64,000 nucleotides of DNA from Ascaphus truei (taxonomy: Eukaryota > Chordata > Amphibia > Anura > Ascaphidae), in contig CM071573.1 in the NCBI GenBank assembly GCA_036426205.1, forward strand, positions 46,925,789 through 46,989,788. Direction: 5' to 3'. Below the pieces are notes generated by a model. That model did not search any database and was not told the DNA's origin. It saw nothing but the letters and a program-made list of their open reading frames with translations. Position numbers and translations under genes: made by a program. Positions 1-10,722 of the stretch are shown piece after piece. How positions within the stretch are numbered: position 1 is the first letter of the stretch; each line of letters begins with the position of its first letter.

Positions 1-754
1 GTTTTGGTTGAACCAGCCTTCAAGGGAACCGGGGAAATCCCGGGGATGGGCCCAATGCTGCTTCGAACAGGCCAGTATCGCCAACAGGGAGTGGGAGGAG
101 GAGACCCAGTACTGGTGGAGAAGGGGGCTCCCCAACTTCCATAGTCGGCCAGCTGAGCCCCCTACTGCTCCAAAACACCACTTTAGTCAAGGTGTCATTA
201 GAGGACCCTTCTCTTAGGTTCCTTTGTGGGCCCTAGATGCCCCAATCTGACACTACCAAAGGGAAACTTCTCTCAATAAATCTGAATGCCAAGTATGTCA
301 CCTGTTGTAGCATTAAATAAAAGGTTACACGTAATGGCTATAAAAGTCCTTTTTCAACATCAACAACTGTGATTAACCCTTTGCCTGCCAGAGTGACCAG
401 CAACACATTGCAAAGCTGGAGACCCTGGCAGTGCAGGAGTTAAAAACACACACAATGGAAACCGTGACCCAATGTGTACAAATCTCCTGAACGGATTTCA
501 CCCCAACATATTATCCCTTTACCTGCTCACACCCAGACCTACAGTATGTGCTCTGACACACATTACATGGCCCGTTTGTTCTGCACAGAATTCTTCTGTA
601 TTTGTTGCAGATCTGTTGGTCTTAAAGTTTGTCACCTGAGACCTGGGAAATCTGATGCAGGAAAAAGGCAGCAAAATATCAGAACGCAAAACATAAACTG
701 ATTCATTCCCCTACAATACTTTGCTAAGAAGCTTCTTCTCCTGTAGTTTTATAC
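1..754. other. Unassigned noncoding stretch
   Basis: I see no convincing exon, RNA gene or repeat end here. Open frames are short and lack homology I recognise. Confidence 0.4.
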
Positions 755-761
755 AACACAA

Positions 762-792
<31 letters not shown>

Positions 793-838
793 CACACCAC
801 ACACACACACACCAACACACACACACACACACACACAC
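755..838. repeat. (CA)n microsatellite
   Basis: Nearly pure CA dinucleotide run with a few interruptions. Its reverse strand reads as a false Val/Cys-rich open frame. Confidence 0.95.
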
Positions 839-895
839 CCTCCCCCCCACTTATGTGTACTTACCCTCCTAAACATACCTAACAATGTTTGCACT

Positions 896-1631
896 TGTAG
901 CCATGCCACCTATGGCTACTAACCTGCCCTACTCCTGGCAGTAAGCCCTGCCAGTAGTCAGTATGGGTTTTCCCCACTCACTGGTGCTGCACTTGAGTGA
1001 CAGGGGGAGATGGTGACATCAGGCCTGAGCATGTCCAATCATGGGCCAGACCTGATGCCCTCTTCCTAGCTGTATTTAAGGGCGGTGCCGCCCCAAATTT
1101 AGTAGTGCCTCTATCCCCTTGAGCACAGCCAAGAGCCTGACTATTGGGCCTTCTCTGGTCATCTTCCCTTCTGGGGAGAGTGAGTGTGGACCATACCTCT
1201 GTCTCTGCTAGAGGGGAAGAGCTGGGACTGCTACGGGTGCCCTTGGCCTATAGTGAAGGTCCAGGGACCATCCTTCAGTGGGTAGCTGAGTGGGACTGCA
1301 TTGAGCAGAAGATTGACGTGTACTGCTGTTGGTGTACAGACAATAAACCGTTCCTGTTGTTATACCTCTGGCCCGGTGTGTGATCTTACGGGGGGGTTGG
1401 GGGGAGAGGTTATCGGTTATACCGTGGGAGATCATCTTCAGTTCCCTGGAGCCTACGGCAAATGGAGGTGCTGCACTGCTAAAGATATGTATGGTATGAA
1501 CCCCAGAAGCCTAGTCCTGTGTCCCCACAACCATCGGCGGACAACTCGGCCCTCCTGTTACCAGCAGGTATCATGCACCACACAACCAGTAATGGCAGAA
1601 TGTCCCACAGGGTTGTGGAAACACCGTTACA
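896..1631 (+). mobile_element. Solo LTR (copy A of a TGTAGC...GTTACA family)
   Basis: The segment begins TGTAGCCATGCC and ends CCGTTACA. It is flanked on both sides by the same four bases, CACT (892-895 and 1632-1635), as expected of an LTR integration. A TATTTAAG box (about 1073) and an AATAAA signal (1342) fit LTR promoter and polyadenylation roles. Two closer relatives with the same ends lie at 42721 and 47859. There is no internal coding region, so it is read as a solo LTR left by LTR-LTR recombination. The family is not identified. Confidence 0.75.
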
Positions 1632-1719
1632 CACTTCTATGTACTGTTGTTTGATTGCTGGTGCACATATCCCTATTTGGTTATATTTCCCTTTTATGTC
1701 CCATATAAGCACTGTGTAC

Positions 1720-3993
1720 ACTGTGTCAACCCCTCTAAACTCATACCCACCCCATCATGCTACCTCCTCTCTCCCTTTCTCCTGTGCCCTTTGGAATGCG
1801 TGCTCCCTTTCCTACAAGTTTCTCTCTGTGCATGACTTATTTTTTCTCACTCTCTTGTCCTCTTTGCTATAACTGAGACTTGTCTCACTCAGTCTGACTC
1901 TGCACTGGAAGCTGCCCTCTCTTAGGCTGAGTCTGTAGAGACTTCAGCAGTGCGGAAGTGCGCAGAGGCTGAGGGAAAGCGGGTGCTTTCCCTGGCCTTA
2001 GTTCGTGCGCCATCCGGGAGCATGTCGGGGGCGTGTCAGTGACGTCACGGAGCTGGTTCGCCCTCATTGGGCGAACTGCTCACGTGACCGGCCCTGCGCT
2101 GCCGTGAGCGCTTAAACAAAAAAAATTGCCGGCTACGCTTCCGCACGCCTGCGGAAGCATGCGCGAGCCCCTGCTAAAGCCGCTCTCAGCGCCTAAGCGC
2201 TGACCATCTCCGCGGCCTTAAGGTGGCCTTTCTATCTCCCACACTCCTCGCCCTGATGGCAGGGCTGGTGGCTGGGGCTCCTCCTCTCTATCTCCATTAC
2301 CAAACCCTTCTTATTCCTCCCTCTTTTCCGTCCTTTGAGGCTCACATTGTCCAGCTTTTCTCTCCTCTCCATGTGGTGGTCATCTATTGCCCACCTACCT
2401 CTACTCACCCCCCTTCTGTCTTTCTCACTTTGAATCCTGGTTCTCCTTCTCTTTTCAGATTCCCCTGTTCGTCTGCTTGGGAACTTCAACTGCCATATTG
2501 ATGACCCCTCTCTCCCTTGGGCTTTCAACTTTCTCTCTCTAGCCTCTTCTTTTGGCCTTTACCAATGGACTGCAGCCAGCACACGCAAGGATGACCACTA
2601 CCTGGAACTGGTTTCACAAAAAAATGTTCTCTCTGATTTCTCCATTTCCCCCTTTCTCCTCTCTGACCATCATCTCATCTCATGTTCTCTCTCTCACTTC
2701 TCCACCTACCCCTCGTTTCTGCAAAGACCTGCTCTTTATTAACCTACCAGCTTTTGATTCCACTTTGCGCTCCTCCCTCTCCCTGCTCTGCTCCAGACTG
2801 ACAACCTGGTCAGGAACTACAACTCTACCTTATCCTCCTCTCTTGATCTACATGCCCCTCTTTTTCTCTCTCGTTCTTGCCTTTCTCACCCCAGACCCTG
2901 GCGAAATTACCACACACACACAAGCTGCGTTCCTGCACTCGTTCCTCTGGAGGAAATCTCACACTCTCGCAGACTTCCTTCACTACAAATGTATCCTATC
3001 CTGTTTCAACTCCACCCTCTTCCAGGCTAAAAAAAAAAATACTTTTCTTCACTAATCAACATGCACATGTCTAACCTATGCCGACTCTTCTCTGTCTTTG
3101 TCTCTTCTCTGTCTTTGACTGTGTACTCAGACTCAGACGTCTGCAATCTATCTTTCTTCCTCCATTTCACCTCAGGACTTGATGACTATTTTAGACAAAG
3201 GTGGATTCCATACGTCAAGACATCCCCTCTGTATCCTCCTCCCATCCGACACATCTTCCTAAGACCGTGTCCATTCTCCACGTGACGCAAACAAAAGCCG
3301 TACCTCTGAGGCAGGCATCTCATACTTCCTCCCAAGCCTGGCTCTACTGCCTCCTTCTACATTACTGTTGGCAGTACAATCATACACCCAGTATCACAAG
3401 CATGCTGCCTAGGGTTTACATTTTACTCCTCCCTCACATTTACAATGTCGATGTTTTCCTCCACAGTATTGCAAAGATACGCCCTTTCCTCTGTTGCTCT
3501 ACTGCTAAAACTCTGACACAGGCCCTCATTCTCTCCCATCTCGACTATTGTAACCTTCTGCTGCCGGGCCTTCCTGTATCCCCTACAATTTATCCTAAAC
3601 GCTCCTGCCAGAATCACTCTTTCCTATAAATCTGTCTCAGCGTCTCCCCTGCTGGAATCTCTCTCCTGGCTTCCTATCAAATCACACTTCTGCTGCTCCT
3701 TACATCTCAGCCCTAATTTCGCACTATACACCATCCCGACTCTTGCGTTCTGCTCAAGGCCCTCTCCCGCCTTAAACCTCTCACGACTGCCCCACACCTC
3801 TGTAGTGCCCTTCTACTCAATACCCGACCAGCACCCTCCCTATCCACCTTTTAGACCCATCTTAAAACTCACCTCCTTAACGAAGCATATGGGTAGATCT
3901 GTGGCTGATGCTATACACTTCATACATTGACCTTAGCTTTTTACAGAACCACTTGCCAGAATACCTTCTTAGTGTCTCTGTACGTTCCTCCTA
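1720..3993 (+). pseudogene. CR1/Rex1-type LINE, decayed body (interrupted at 1925-2217)
   Basis: This is a remnant of a Jockey-group non-LTR retrotransposon ORF2. The apurinic-type endonuclease is visible in broken frames: an LWNACSL start near 1790, GNFNCHIDDPSLPWA near 2480, and SDHHLISCSL near 2660. The reverse transcriptase is represented only by its C-terminal part (SHLDYCNLLLPGLP near 3536); its catalytic core is deleted. Frameshifts are frequent. The 3' tail resumes at 4637 after a nested insertion. It cannot encode a working product. Confidence 0.75.
1925..2217. mobile_element. MITE with TTA target duplication (PIF/Harbinger-like)
   Basis: A GC-rich 293-bp insert lies inside the LINE endonuclease. 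It starts GGCTGAG, ends GCGGCC, and is flanked by TTA at 1922-1924 and 2218-2220. Removing it restores continuous LINE similarity across the join. Family placement rests on the TTA duplication and the short GGC/GCC ends only. Confidence 0.55.
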
Positions 3994-4009
3994 CTTACCC
4001 CTTAGATTG

Positions 4010-4620
4010 GTAGAGATATCCTGTGAGGGATGACTGAGGCTCATAGGAAGTGGGAGTTTTAATGAAGAGTCCTTAGATAGCTTTTTAAAGCAGAATGATA
4101 AGTCATTTAATAACGTCTTAAACGACCTGACCCTGTGCAAGTACATGAAGCAAAGCATATGTGCGTCTTGTAGGAGGATAGCCCTGAACTAGACTCTCAC
4201 TCTATCTAGAGGAGGAATGAGTCATGTGTGTCCCACTACATATAAAGACCTCCAGATTTTCAGGAACATCCAATTTAAATGAGATTGTACTCACAGTAGG
4301 TAGTTTCCAATGAATTTCCAGCTTGCAGGGCTCCGGTCCAGGCGTGCGTCATTCAGGGTAAGCATAGAAAAAATGGCACAAAGCCAAAAAGGCACCACAC
4401 CACAAACAAAAGAGCACCATAAATGAGTGTGGATATAAAAAAAAAGGTTTAATCCACACAAACAGGAGGTCACACTGACATGTTTCACTCCCCCGAGCGA
4501 GACATGTCAGTGTGACCTCCCGTTTTTGTGGATTACATCGTTTTTTTATATTCGCCCTCTTTTACTGTCCTCTTTTTTTGTGGTGCGGTGCCTTTTTGGC
4601 TTTGTGCCATTTTTTCTATG
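4010..4620. mobile_element. Hairpin-bearing insertion in LINE tail, 16-bp target duplication
   Basis: The 611-bp insert is bracketed by a perfect 16-base direct repeat, CTTACCCCTTAGATTG (3994-4009 and 4621-4636). About 4358-4495 and 4497-4627 are imperfect inverted copies of each other that fold into a long hairpin centred near 4496. The long target duplication suggests insertion by target-primed reverse transcription rather than by a DNA transposase. The element family is not recognised. Confidence 0.7.
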
Positions 4621-4636
4621 CTTACCCCTTAGATTG

Positions 4637-4800
4637 TAAGCTCTTCAGGTCACGGACTCCTTTTCCTAAATGTCACTTTTATGTCTGAAGCACTTCTCCC
4701 CTTTGTGTTATTTGTATTATTTGTTTATTTTATATCATTATGACACGTGTATTACTGCTGTGAAGCGCTATGTGCATTAATTGCGCGCTATACTGTGTGT
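4637..4800 (+). repeat. 3' tail of the CR1/Rex1-type LINE
   Basis: The sequence runs from TAAGCTCTTCAGG through GAAGCGCTATGTGCATTAAT to a TA-rich end. The same tail occurs in reverse orientation at 63637-63815, and a related one at 19376. It completes the LINE that starts near 1720. Confidence 0.7.
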
Positions 4801-4821
4801 ATATATATATATATATATTAA

Positions 4822-4977
4822 CAGTGTTCGACAAACCTATACATTTGCTCGCCCCGGGCGAGTGGATTTAACCCCCGGGCGAGTAAATATTGGCCCAAGC
4901 AGCACACGTTTGGTACTAGGTGGCGAGTAGATTTTTTTGTGTGGCGAGTAGATTTTTTGGTGATTTGTCAACCACTG
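4822..4977. mobile_element. Short MITE with CAGTG ends (hAT-like)
   Basis: The 156-bp unit starts CAGTGTTCGACAAACC and ends TTTGTCAACCACTG, giving imperfect terminal inverted repeats. Inside are repeated GGCGAGTAGATTTTTT units. It sits in TA-rich microsatellite DNA, so the target duplication cannot be read reliably. Confidence 0.6.
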
Positions 4978-5090
4978 TATATATATATATACATACATAC
5001 ATACACACACATATATACATACACACACACACATACATATTAAAATGTATCTCTTTAGACCCATACACACACACACGCCTGCATGTGTAT
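4978..5090. repeat. TA/CA/CATA microsatellite cluster
   Basis: Alternating TA, CATA and CA repeats. No coding content. Confidence 0.85.
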
Positions 5091-6090
5091 GTATTTAGTA
5101 TGAGTTGGTACAATGTTAAATATATTTATCATTAAAAAACATATTGGAAACGCTGTAGATATTCAAATCTATGACATAACAATATACCATATAAGGAAAA
5201 CATATACAAATGTTTTTGCAGGTTTGTAAACCTCTATTTATGGGGTCTTTAATGGTGCAGAAAAAGTAGCTGATAAATGTGTGCTGTTTTTTTAATCATT
5301 TCATGGTTGGTAGACACCGGTAAAGGACCCCCAGCCCTGCTGGCTGTATTTAGTGCCTTCTAGACATGACTAGTGTTCCCGGCCTGTGCGGTTTATTATC
5401 CCCCCCCACCCCTCCTGTCTTCTTGCACCTTTTAGTAAAGGTACTTCAGCAGAAAAAGTGAAGTCACCACACCCTGTGCATGTAATCCCTGGGGTGTGAA
5501 AGTGTTCATGCAGGAAGACAAATACACATGCAGACCATGCTCCGAAGGGTATAAGCTCTTTTAGAGGTTTTTTTTTTAATGTGTCATAGCAGTTTTATGG
5601 GAGGAAGAGCAATAGAAATGCAAAGTGTGCTGTAAGGTAGATTGTGTAATGTGTAACACCCTTTTATAGGAGGCCCTCAGGGTAAGCGAACCAGGTTAAA
5701 ATGGAACGCCCATGAAGTCCATACACTAATTTAATTGCTGTTAGTGTAAAACAATGAGGTAACAATGTGCTTGGTGACCTGCTGCAGGGACAAATTAGCC
5801 CTTTATCTCGCAGTGCTAAAAAATGTACTAAAAATGAGATTGTACGCAGTTAGGACCACACATTGCACCTATACTATGTACAGCACTGCAAACACTGACA
5901 GTGCTTTCTAAGAGAAAATATGGATTATTAGGAAGATTGTACAAAGTGCTTTTACTTAGTTTGGGCTCCCTTATCTTGTATTATAAAGCAAAACCAAGTA
6001 TGACTACACAGTTTCAACCACCTAAACTCCTTCACAGGGGCACAGAAACCAGTAAACACATCATCATGGGGGGTGTTTATTCCCAGTAAC
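5091..6090. other. Unassigned noncoding stretch downstream of ITPRIP
   Basis: I recognise no exon or element. It lies 3' of ITPRIP on that gene's strand and could include distal 3' UTR, but I see no clear reason to assign it. Confidence 0.35.
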
Positions 6091-6305
6091 CCAGGGGTTT
6101 TCAACGCCAGTCCTCAAGACCCTACAAGAGGTCAAGTTTTCAGGATATCCCTGTGTTAGCACAGGTGGCTCAGTCAAAGACTGTCAAAGTCAAAGACTGA
6201 GCCACTGATTGAGCCACCTGTGCTGAAGCTGGGATATCCTTAAAACCTAACTTGTTGGGGGGGGGGGGGAGAGGGGGTCTTGAGGACTGCAGAAACTTTT
6301 AAACC
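6091..6305. mobile_element. Palindromic MITE (hAT-like)
   Basis: It starts CCAGGGGTTTTCAACGCCAG followed by TCCTCAAGACC and ends with the inverse GGTCTTGAGGACTGCAG. The middle holds further inverted copies of GGTGGCTCAGT, so the unit is largely self-complementary. A related half-copy (CAGGGGTGGGCAACTCCAG) occurs at 51638. Confidence 0.6.
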
Positions 6306-6636
6306 ATGGCAACCACTAAGAGAATCCTCAACGGTAGAATGGAGGACATCCGGGTTTAATGTGGCTATATTGAGTTCTGTATAGGGAGCAGTTGGAAGTG
6401 TGTACAGATAACCAGAATCATTACACCATCCAGCAGTTTAATGCTTAGGAGTGCCACTGGAGAGCTCCCAATGAGAATAGTTAAAAGAATGCCCACAATG
6501 TTAGAATGGTAGATGGTTTTGTTTTCTTATACAACTGGAAAGACTTTCTTTCAAAGCATTCATTGAATGCATATATATTCACCTGTCTTAAAAGTAACCT
6601 TGTAAGTATGGTACAGCCCATGTCACACACCTGTTG

Positions 6637-8262
6637 CTACTGTGCTGCTTTGTTTGTATGTGCTGCAGGAATGTGCAAGGTGTACTCATTTATCAAGACA
6701 GTTGCGTTCTTCAGCATCTCGTAGAACATGTCCAATGTTTTCTGGTAAAGGTCCCTGTTTAGAACAAATGAACGAAAAAGGTTGAGCGGTTTGGCAAGAC
6801 GGAAGTTTTCCGGAAGGTTAACAGACTGCGGAAGTTTCGGGTTTCCAACCATAAAGTGGTGGAGCTTCTTTTCCAGCAGACATTTCTCCAGGCTCTTAAG
6901 CATGTCTCGTAACCGCTCCTCCAGCATCATAATGTTCCAGTCTGAGAAGGGTCTAGTCAGCAGCAGATGTAGCAGCACTGTCTTTAGATGGTAATTGGTC
7001 AGACCGCTTGCTCCAGTTAGGTGATGCTGTTTGGAATGGAGGAAAGTCATTATCTGCAGGCAGCTGAGATGACATGAATTATCTGGTAGATGCTTGGCAA
7101 TATCCTTGAGGAACCTTCTCTCATAAACTGCAAAACAACCGAACCAATAAATGTTGGAGGAGTCGGGTGACACAGGAGTGCTGGGGAAATGTGACATGAA
7201 ATACAGATCTGAGTCTTCATACTGAACCACTGGAGTAATATTGAAGCTGATCACCTTTCCAGATTTGAATTTCACTCTCAAAGCTCCTGGAGAGCCTAAA
7301 TGGCTGAAATTGAGGTCAAACTCATATTTGCGGGAGATCTTATTCCACGCTTTTGTTACAGAAATTTGGAACCATTTCATGACCTGGTCAGTATCCAAGT
7401 AATTTGTGTTCTTGGAACACAGCAAATCTTCCATGTCACCGTTTACTTTTTTCTGGCTGTTTAAACTGTGAAGGAGACACAACATATCTTCCCCAAGTTT
7501 CTTCTTGTTGCAGACACATCCTGCCGATTCCTCATGAGGTCCGCATACTCTAATTGTTCCATAGCCTTCTTTGATGAGTGTTATGGAATTGTCGGTGACC
7601 CAAGGTTGGCACTTGAACTGATACGGCTCTGGTGGAGCAAAAGGTACAATCAAATCACAGATCAATGGTTTGTTCACTCTCCAGTTTTCATACATACTTC
7701 CAATGCACATGCTGTCTTCAACCTCCATGTCAGCATCGCGATTACAAACACTTCTCAAAGCCTCTAACAAATCATCTGCAAAGCCCTCCACAAACTCTCG
7801 AGTCCTGGCAGCATCATGGGTTGCTACTCGAATGTACTGGTCATAAAAAATAGTCAACACAGCCTTGTTTGGAAGAGACACACCTTGACAGCAGTTCCCA
7901 AGGAATGGCAGGTCATCCTCCTCCCTGCTGTGCTCTTGTGAATTCCCATTTTGAAAGTTCTGCCTGCCGATTTCAATCATCAAGAAGATGACCATTGACA
8001 TAGCACTCCAGAAATCCCAACGTGGATCGTCTTTGTTATCTGTTGCTTCATTATCTGGACTCGTCTCCTCAGACTCTGCACGAGACAGTTCCTGCTCCAG
8101 GCGTAGCTGCTCCTTTTTGAGGTTCTCTTCATACTCCTTCATTTTTTGGATGATCATCTCATCAGTTGTAGTAAGAGTTGTGTTCTCTCTTGGGAAGAGG
8201 AACGGTTGGTTGACAATGGCTGTTATTACCACAAGACACACATTGAAGATCCCAGCTTGCAT
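6637..8262 (-). CDS. ITPRIP: ITPRIP, inositol 1,4,5-trisphosphate receptor-interacting protein
   Basis: Single coding exon for 541 residues; human ITPRIP has 547. The order matches the family: a hydrophobic N-terminus (residues 5-23) ending in FLFPREN, a Glu/Lys-rich coiled coil (about 33-65), a second hydrophobic segment (WDFWSAMSMVIFLMIEIG, about 82-99), then a Mab-21-type fold from about 150 (TREFVEGFADDLLEALRS; GSMYENWRVNKPL; YLDTDQVMKWFQ) to the end (DMFYEMLKNA). The start is the ATG at 8262, because a splice acceptor lies 7 bases upstream (exon edge 8269); the further upstream in-frame ATG is intronic. In mammals the protein binds the IP3 receptor and modulates calcium release, and the family has a nucleotidyltransferase-like fold. 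No stop or frameshift interrupts it. Identification is by direct similarity to the family and by its position beside CFAP58. Confidence 0.96.
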   Translation of the reverse strand: MQAGIFNVCLVVITAIVNQPFLFPRENTTLTTTDEMIIQKMKEYEENLKKEQLRLEQELSRAESEETSPDNEATDNKDDPRWDFWSAMSMVIFLMIEIGRQNFQNGNSQEHSREEDDLPFLGNCCQGVSLPNKAVLTIFYDQYIRVATHDAARTREFVEGFADDLLEALRSVCNRDADMEVEDSMCIGSMYENWRVNKPLICDLIVPFAPPEPYQFKCQPWVTDNSITLIKEGYGTIRVCGPHEESAGCVCNKKKLGEDMLCLLHSLNSQKKVNGDMEDLLCSKNTNYLDTDQVMKWFQISVTKAWNKISRKYEFDLNFSHLGSPGALRVKFKSGKVISFNITPVVQYEDSDLYFMSHFPSTPVSPDSSNIYWFGCFAVYERRFLKDIAKHLPDNSCHLSCLQIMTFLHSKQHHLTGASGLTNYHLKTVLLHLLLTRPFSDWNIMMLEERLRDMLKSLEKCLLEKKLHHFMVGNPKLPQSVNLPENFRLAKPLNLFRSFVLNRDLYQKTLDMFYEMLKNATVLINEYTLHIPAAHTNKAAQ

Positions 8263-8283
8263 GGTGACCCTAAACAAATAGGA
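8263..8283 (-). promoter_or_regulatory. ITPRIP: Splice acceptor before the ITPRIP coding exon
   Basis: Read on the minus strand, a pyrimidine-rich run ends TTTGTTTAG at 8270, followed by seven untranslated bases and the start codon. This matches the family's layout of noncoding 5' exons and one coding exon, and it decides the start codon. Confidence 0.75.
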
Positions 8284-9780
8284 AAACACACCATTAGAAA
8301 TACAGCAAGAGAAACCTCTCATCAGAGCATACATATTTGCTAATTACCTGTTCCGTCCGTGGTAATGTAACTTTTCCTCCTGTGAAAAGCACACCTGATG
8401 GAAGATGATTTCCTCTTATTTATATGTGATACAGACGTAATGAAACATAAATACCCTCGGTATTACTTTTACCACAGCAATTTTTGTGGACAGTCAGTGG
8501 ATGGTACAGTACTGTAGGTCCGATGTGTTTTTCTGTTACTCTTTTATTCTGTTATAGTCAGAAAAATCACGAGGCAATAACATTATATGGAGAAAAAACA
8601 ATATTTATCTGGTCCAATTGCACAGCATTGTATTTCACCATCTTTCAAGAATCTGGTTTGAGATCCAGTGCCAGGTGACTTTAGACATGTCACTTTATCT
8701 TCAAATATTAGATAGGGAGTTTAATTTTGATTATAAATTGACACTAATATACCTATTTATTATAGTGTCAGGAAAGATGACTCCGTTCATTTAAATAAAG
8801 CCAATCTTCTCCAGATCACGGCGAAGATTTATTCAAAATGTACAGAATAATGGCCTAACATTTTGAAAACAAGTCTACTAATGTGAAGTCCATGGACTGT
8901 AAGGTGCATTTTTGTTGGCCTTAACCACCATCCTTCTCCACTGTCTATGCATCTGTCAAGACGCCTGCACTACATGAAACTTGGTCAAGTTTTTGACTAT
9001 AGATGCAGATGAAACACAAATCAGTATGTACGAGCGGCTTAATGCATAATCTTCTCTGCTGCTTATTCAGCTTGCTACAGGAAAACATGATACTGCTACG
9101 CCCTCTGTTTCCTAAATGTTTCCAATGTGTAACAACAGCTTTTTGACCTGGCTCCAGGAAGGGAGAGGCTTGAGATAATGTCAAAATGTACTTCTGTACG
9201 CTCCACCCAGGTAAGTGGAAGCTCCATTATGACTTCTGACTCTTATTACTTCTGAATCTCACACCCATTTAAGCTTACATTCTAATCGCCTCCTTGGTGC
9301 AGAGAGCGATATCTGCATACCCAACAAAGTGCGATTAACTCCTTCAATGACAGAGGGATCTGAGACACATTGTACAGCAACACATCATAGCCCCTGGGGC
9401 AAATGGGTTAATTTAGAATTGGTTCTGAGACTCTGCACTTGCAAGTGGGAGATAATAATTGTACACCATGTTCTAATTAATCTCGGTCCCCGTACATTAG
9501 GTAGTACGAATCTGATTGTGAGCTCTTCTGGGTAGGGATTTATTTTACTTGTATGACATGTGCAGTACCGATTTAAACTCTGTGACATACATATATACAT
9601 TTATTTAATTTTACTTAAAGCACATTTTCAAACTTAAATTTATTTGATCGAAAAGGAATTTTAAGAATAGGGTGTAGAAATTGACAACATGAAAAGATAG
9701 CTTGATCCCCTTTCCCATTCACTCCGAACCATTAGACCAGGCAACATGATATATGCAGCTCGAGCCCTCAAAAGGGCTAT
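8284..9780. other. ITPRIP 5' intron / intergenic DNA
   Basis: I recognise no exon here. Around 8660-8700 and 9510-9580 there are weak echoes of SINE-type 3' sequence (gtgactttagacatgtcac; gattgtgagctcttctggg), too short to call. Confidence 0.35.
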
Positions 9781-9785
9781 GTATT

Positions 9786-9857
9786 TATGTATACATACAT
9801 ACATACACACACACACACGTAGGTATGTATGTATATACACACACACACACACACGCA
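9786..9857. repeat. CATA/CA microsatellite
   Basis: A run of ATACATAC and CA units. Low-complexity open frames on both strands are artefacts. Confidence 0.85.
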
Positions 9858-10485
9858 GAATGAACATTGCTGATGTGTGTGAGAGCTGCTCCCCGCCCTC
9901 TCATGTCAGCTGCTTAATGCCATCGTGATGGTGAATCCTGTCCCACTCCTCTTCTTACACTGGGAACTAGTGATTAGCACAGTAAAGGAGCAGGGAGACG
10001 CTACTACCCGCACCAGCAACATCTCCAGCCCCTCTGCACTGGTTAAGGGCTGAAGGTGAATCACCCAAGGGCTGCCTGTTGCCCAAGAGTGCATTAGACC
10101 CTACTTGACTTTAGCCTGTTGTGTTGCCTTATGCCTATCCCACCTTGACTGTATATATTTGCGATTGATCAAATTCCTAGGGTCTGCACAGTCATTTTCA
10201 GATTCCTCTTAATACTCTAAAAGAAGCATCACACTTACAGTACTGGACTCTCCTCTCTCTACAAGAGATGCACAGCAATGCACCCTGAGCACACCAGGAA
10301 TGGGGTAATGTTTGCTCTGCTACACTGTAGTTGTTTCTGACACAAACTGTACTGATGTAAGAACATTTTTTTTAAAGAACCTTTAAAAGTGGGAGCAAAG
10401 AAGGATAAAATGACACAGGAAAGATTCCAACTCTAAAGTGTTAGTATGGGATCCTGTAATTATTAGATATATTATAAAAAGGAAA

Positions 10486-10722
10486 AGGAGCGGCTCAGTG
10501 AGTAACGACACTAACTCTGGCACTGAGTTTGAAGCAGGGGAGCCTGGTTCAATTCCCGGTGTTGGCTCCTTGTGACCTTGGGCAAGTCACTTTATCTCCC
10601 TGTGCCTCAGGCACAAAAACAGATTGTAAGCTCTACGGGGCAGGGATTGTGTCTGCAAAATGTCTGTAAAGCGCTACGTAAAACTAGCAGCGCTATACAA
10701 GAACATGCTATTATTATTAAAG
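10486..10722 (+). mobile_element. tRNA-derived SINE
   Basis: A polymerase III A-box-like GCGGCTCAGTGAGTAA near 10489 and a B-box GGTTCAATTCC near 10548 have tRNA-like spacing. A conserved body (GTGACCTTGGGCAAGTCACT; GATTGTAAGCTCTACGGGG) follows, ending in a GCGCTATACAAG segment and an ATT microsatellite tail. The tail resembles the LINE tails at 4637 and 19376, as expected of a SINE that borrows its partner LINE's 3' end. It appears full length. Confidence 0.8.

Noticed and set aside
724..909. Val/Cys-rich minus-strand frame
   Set aside because: Translation of the CA repeat.
6782..8343. Plus-strand frames of 60-100 codons
   Set aside because: Antisense shadows of the ITPRIP coding exon.
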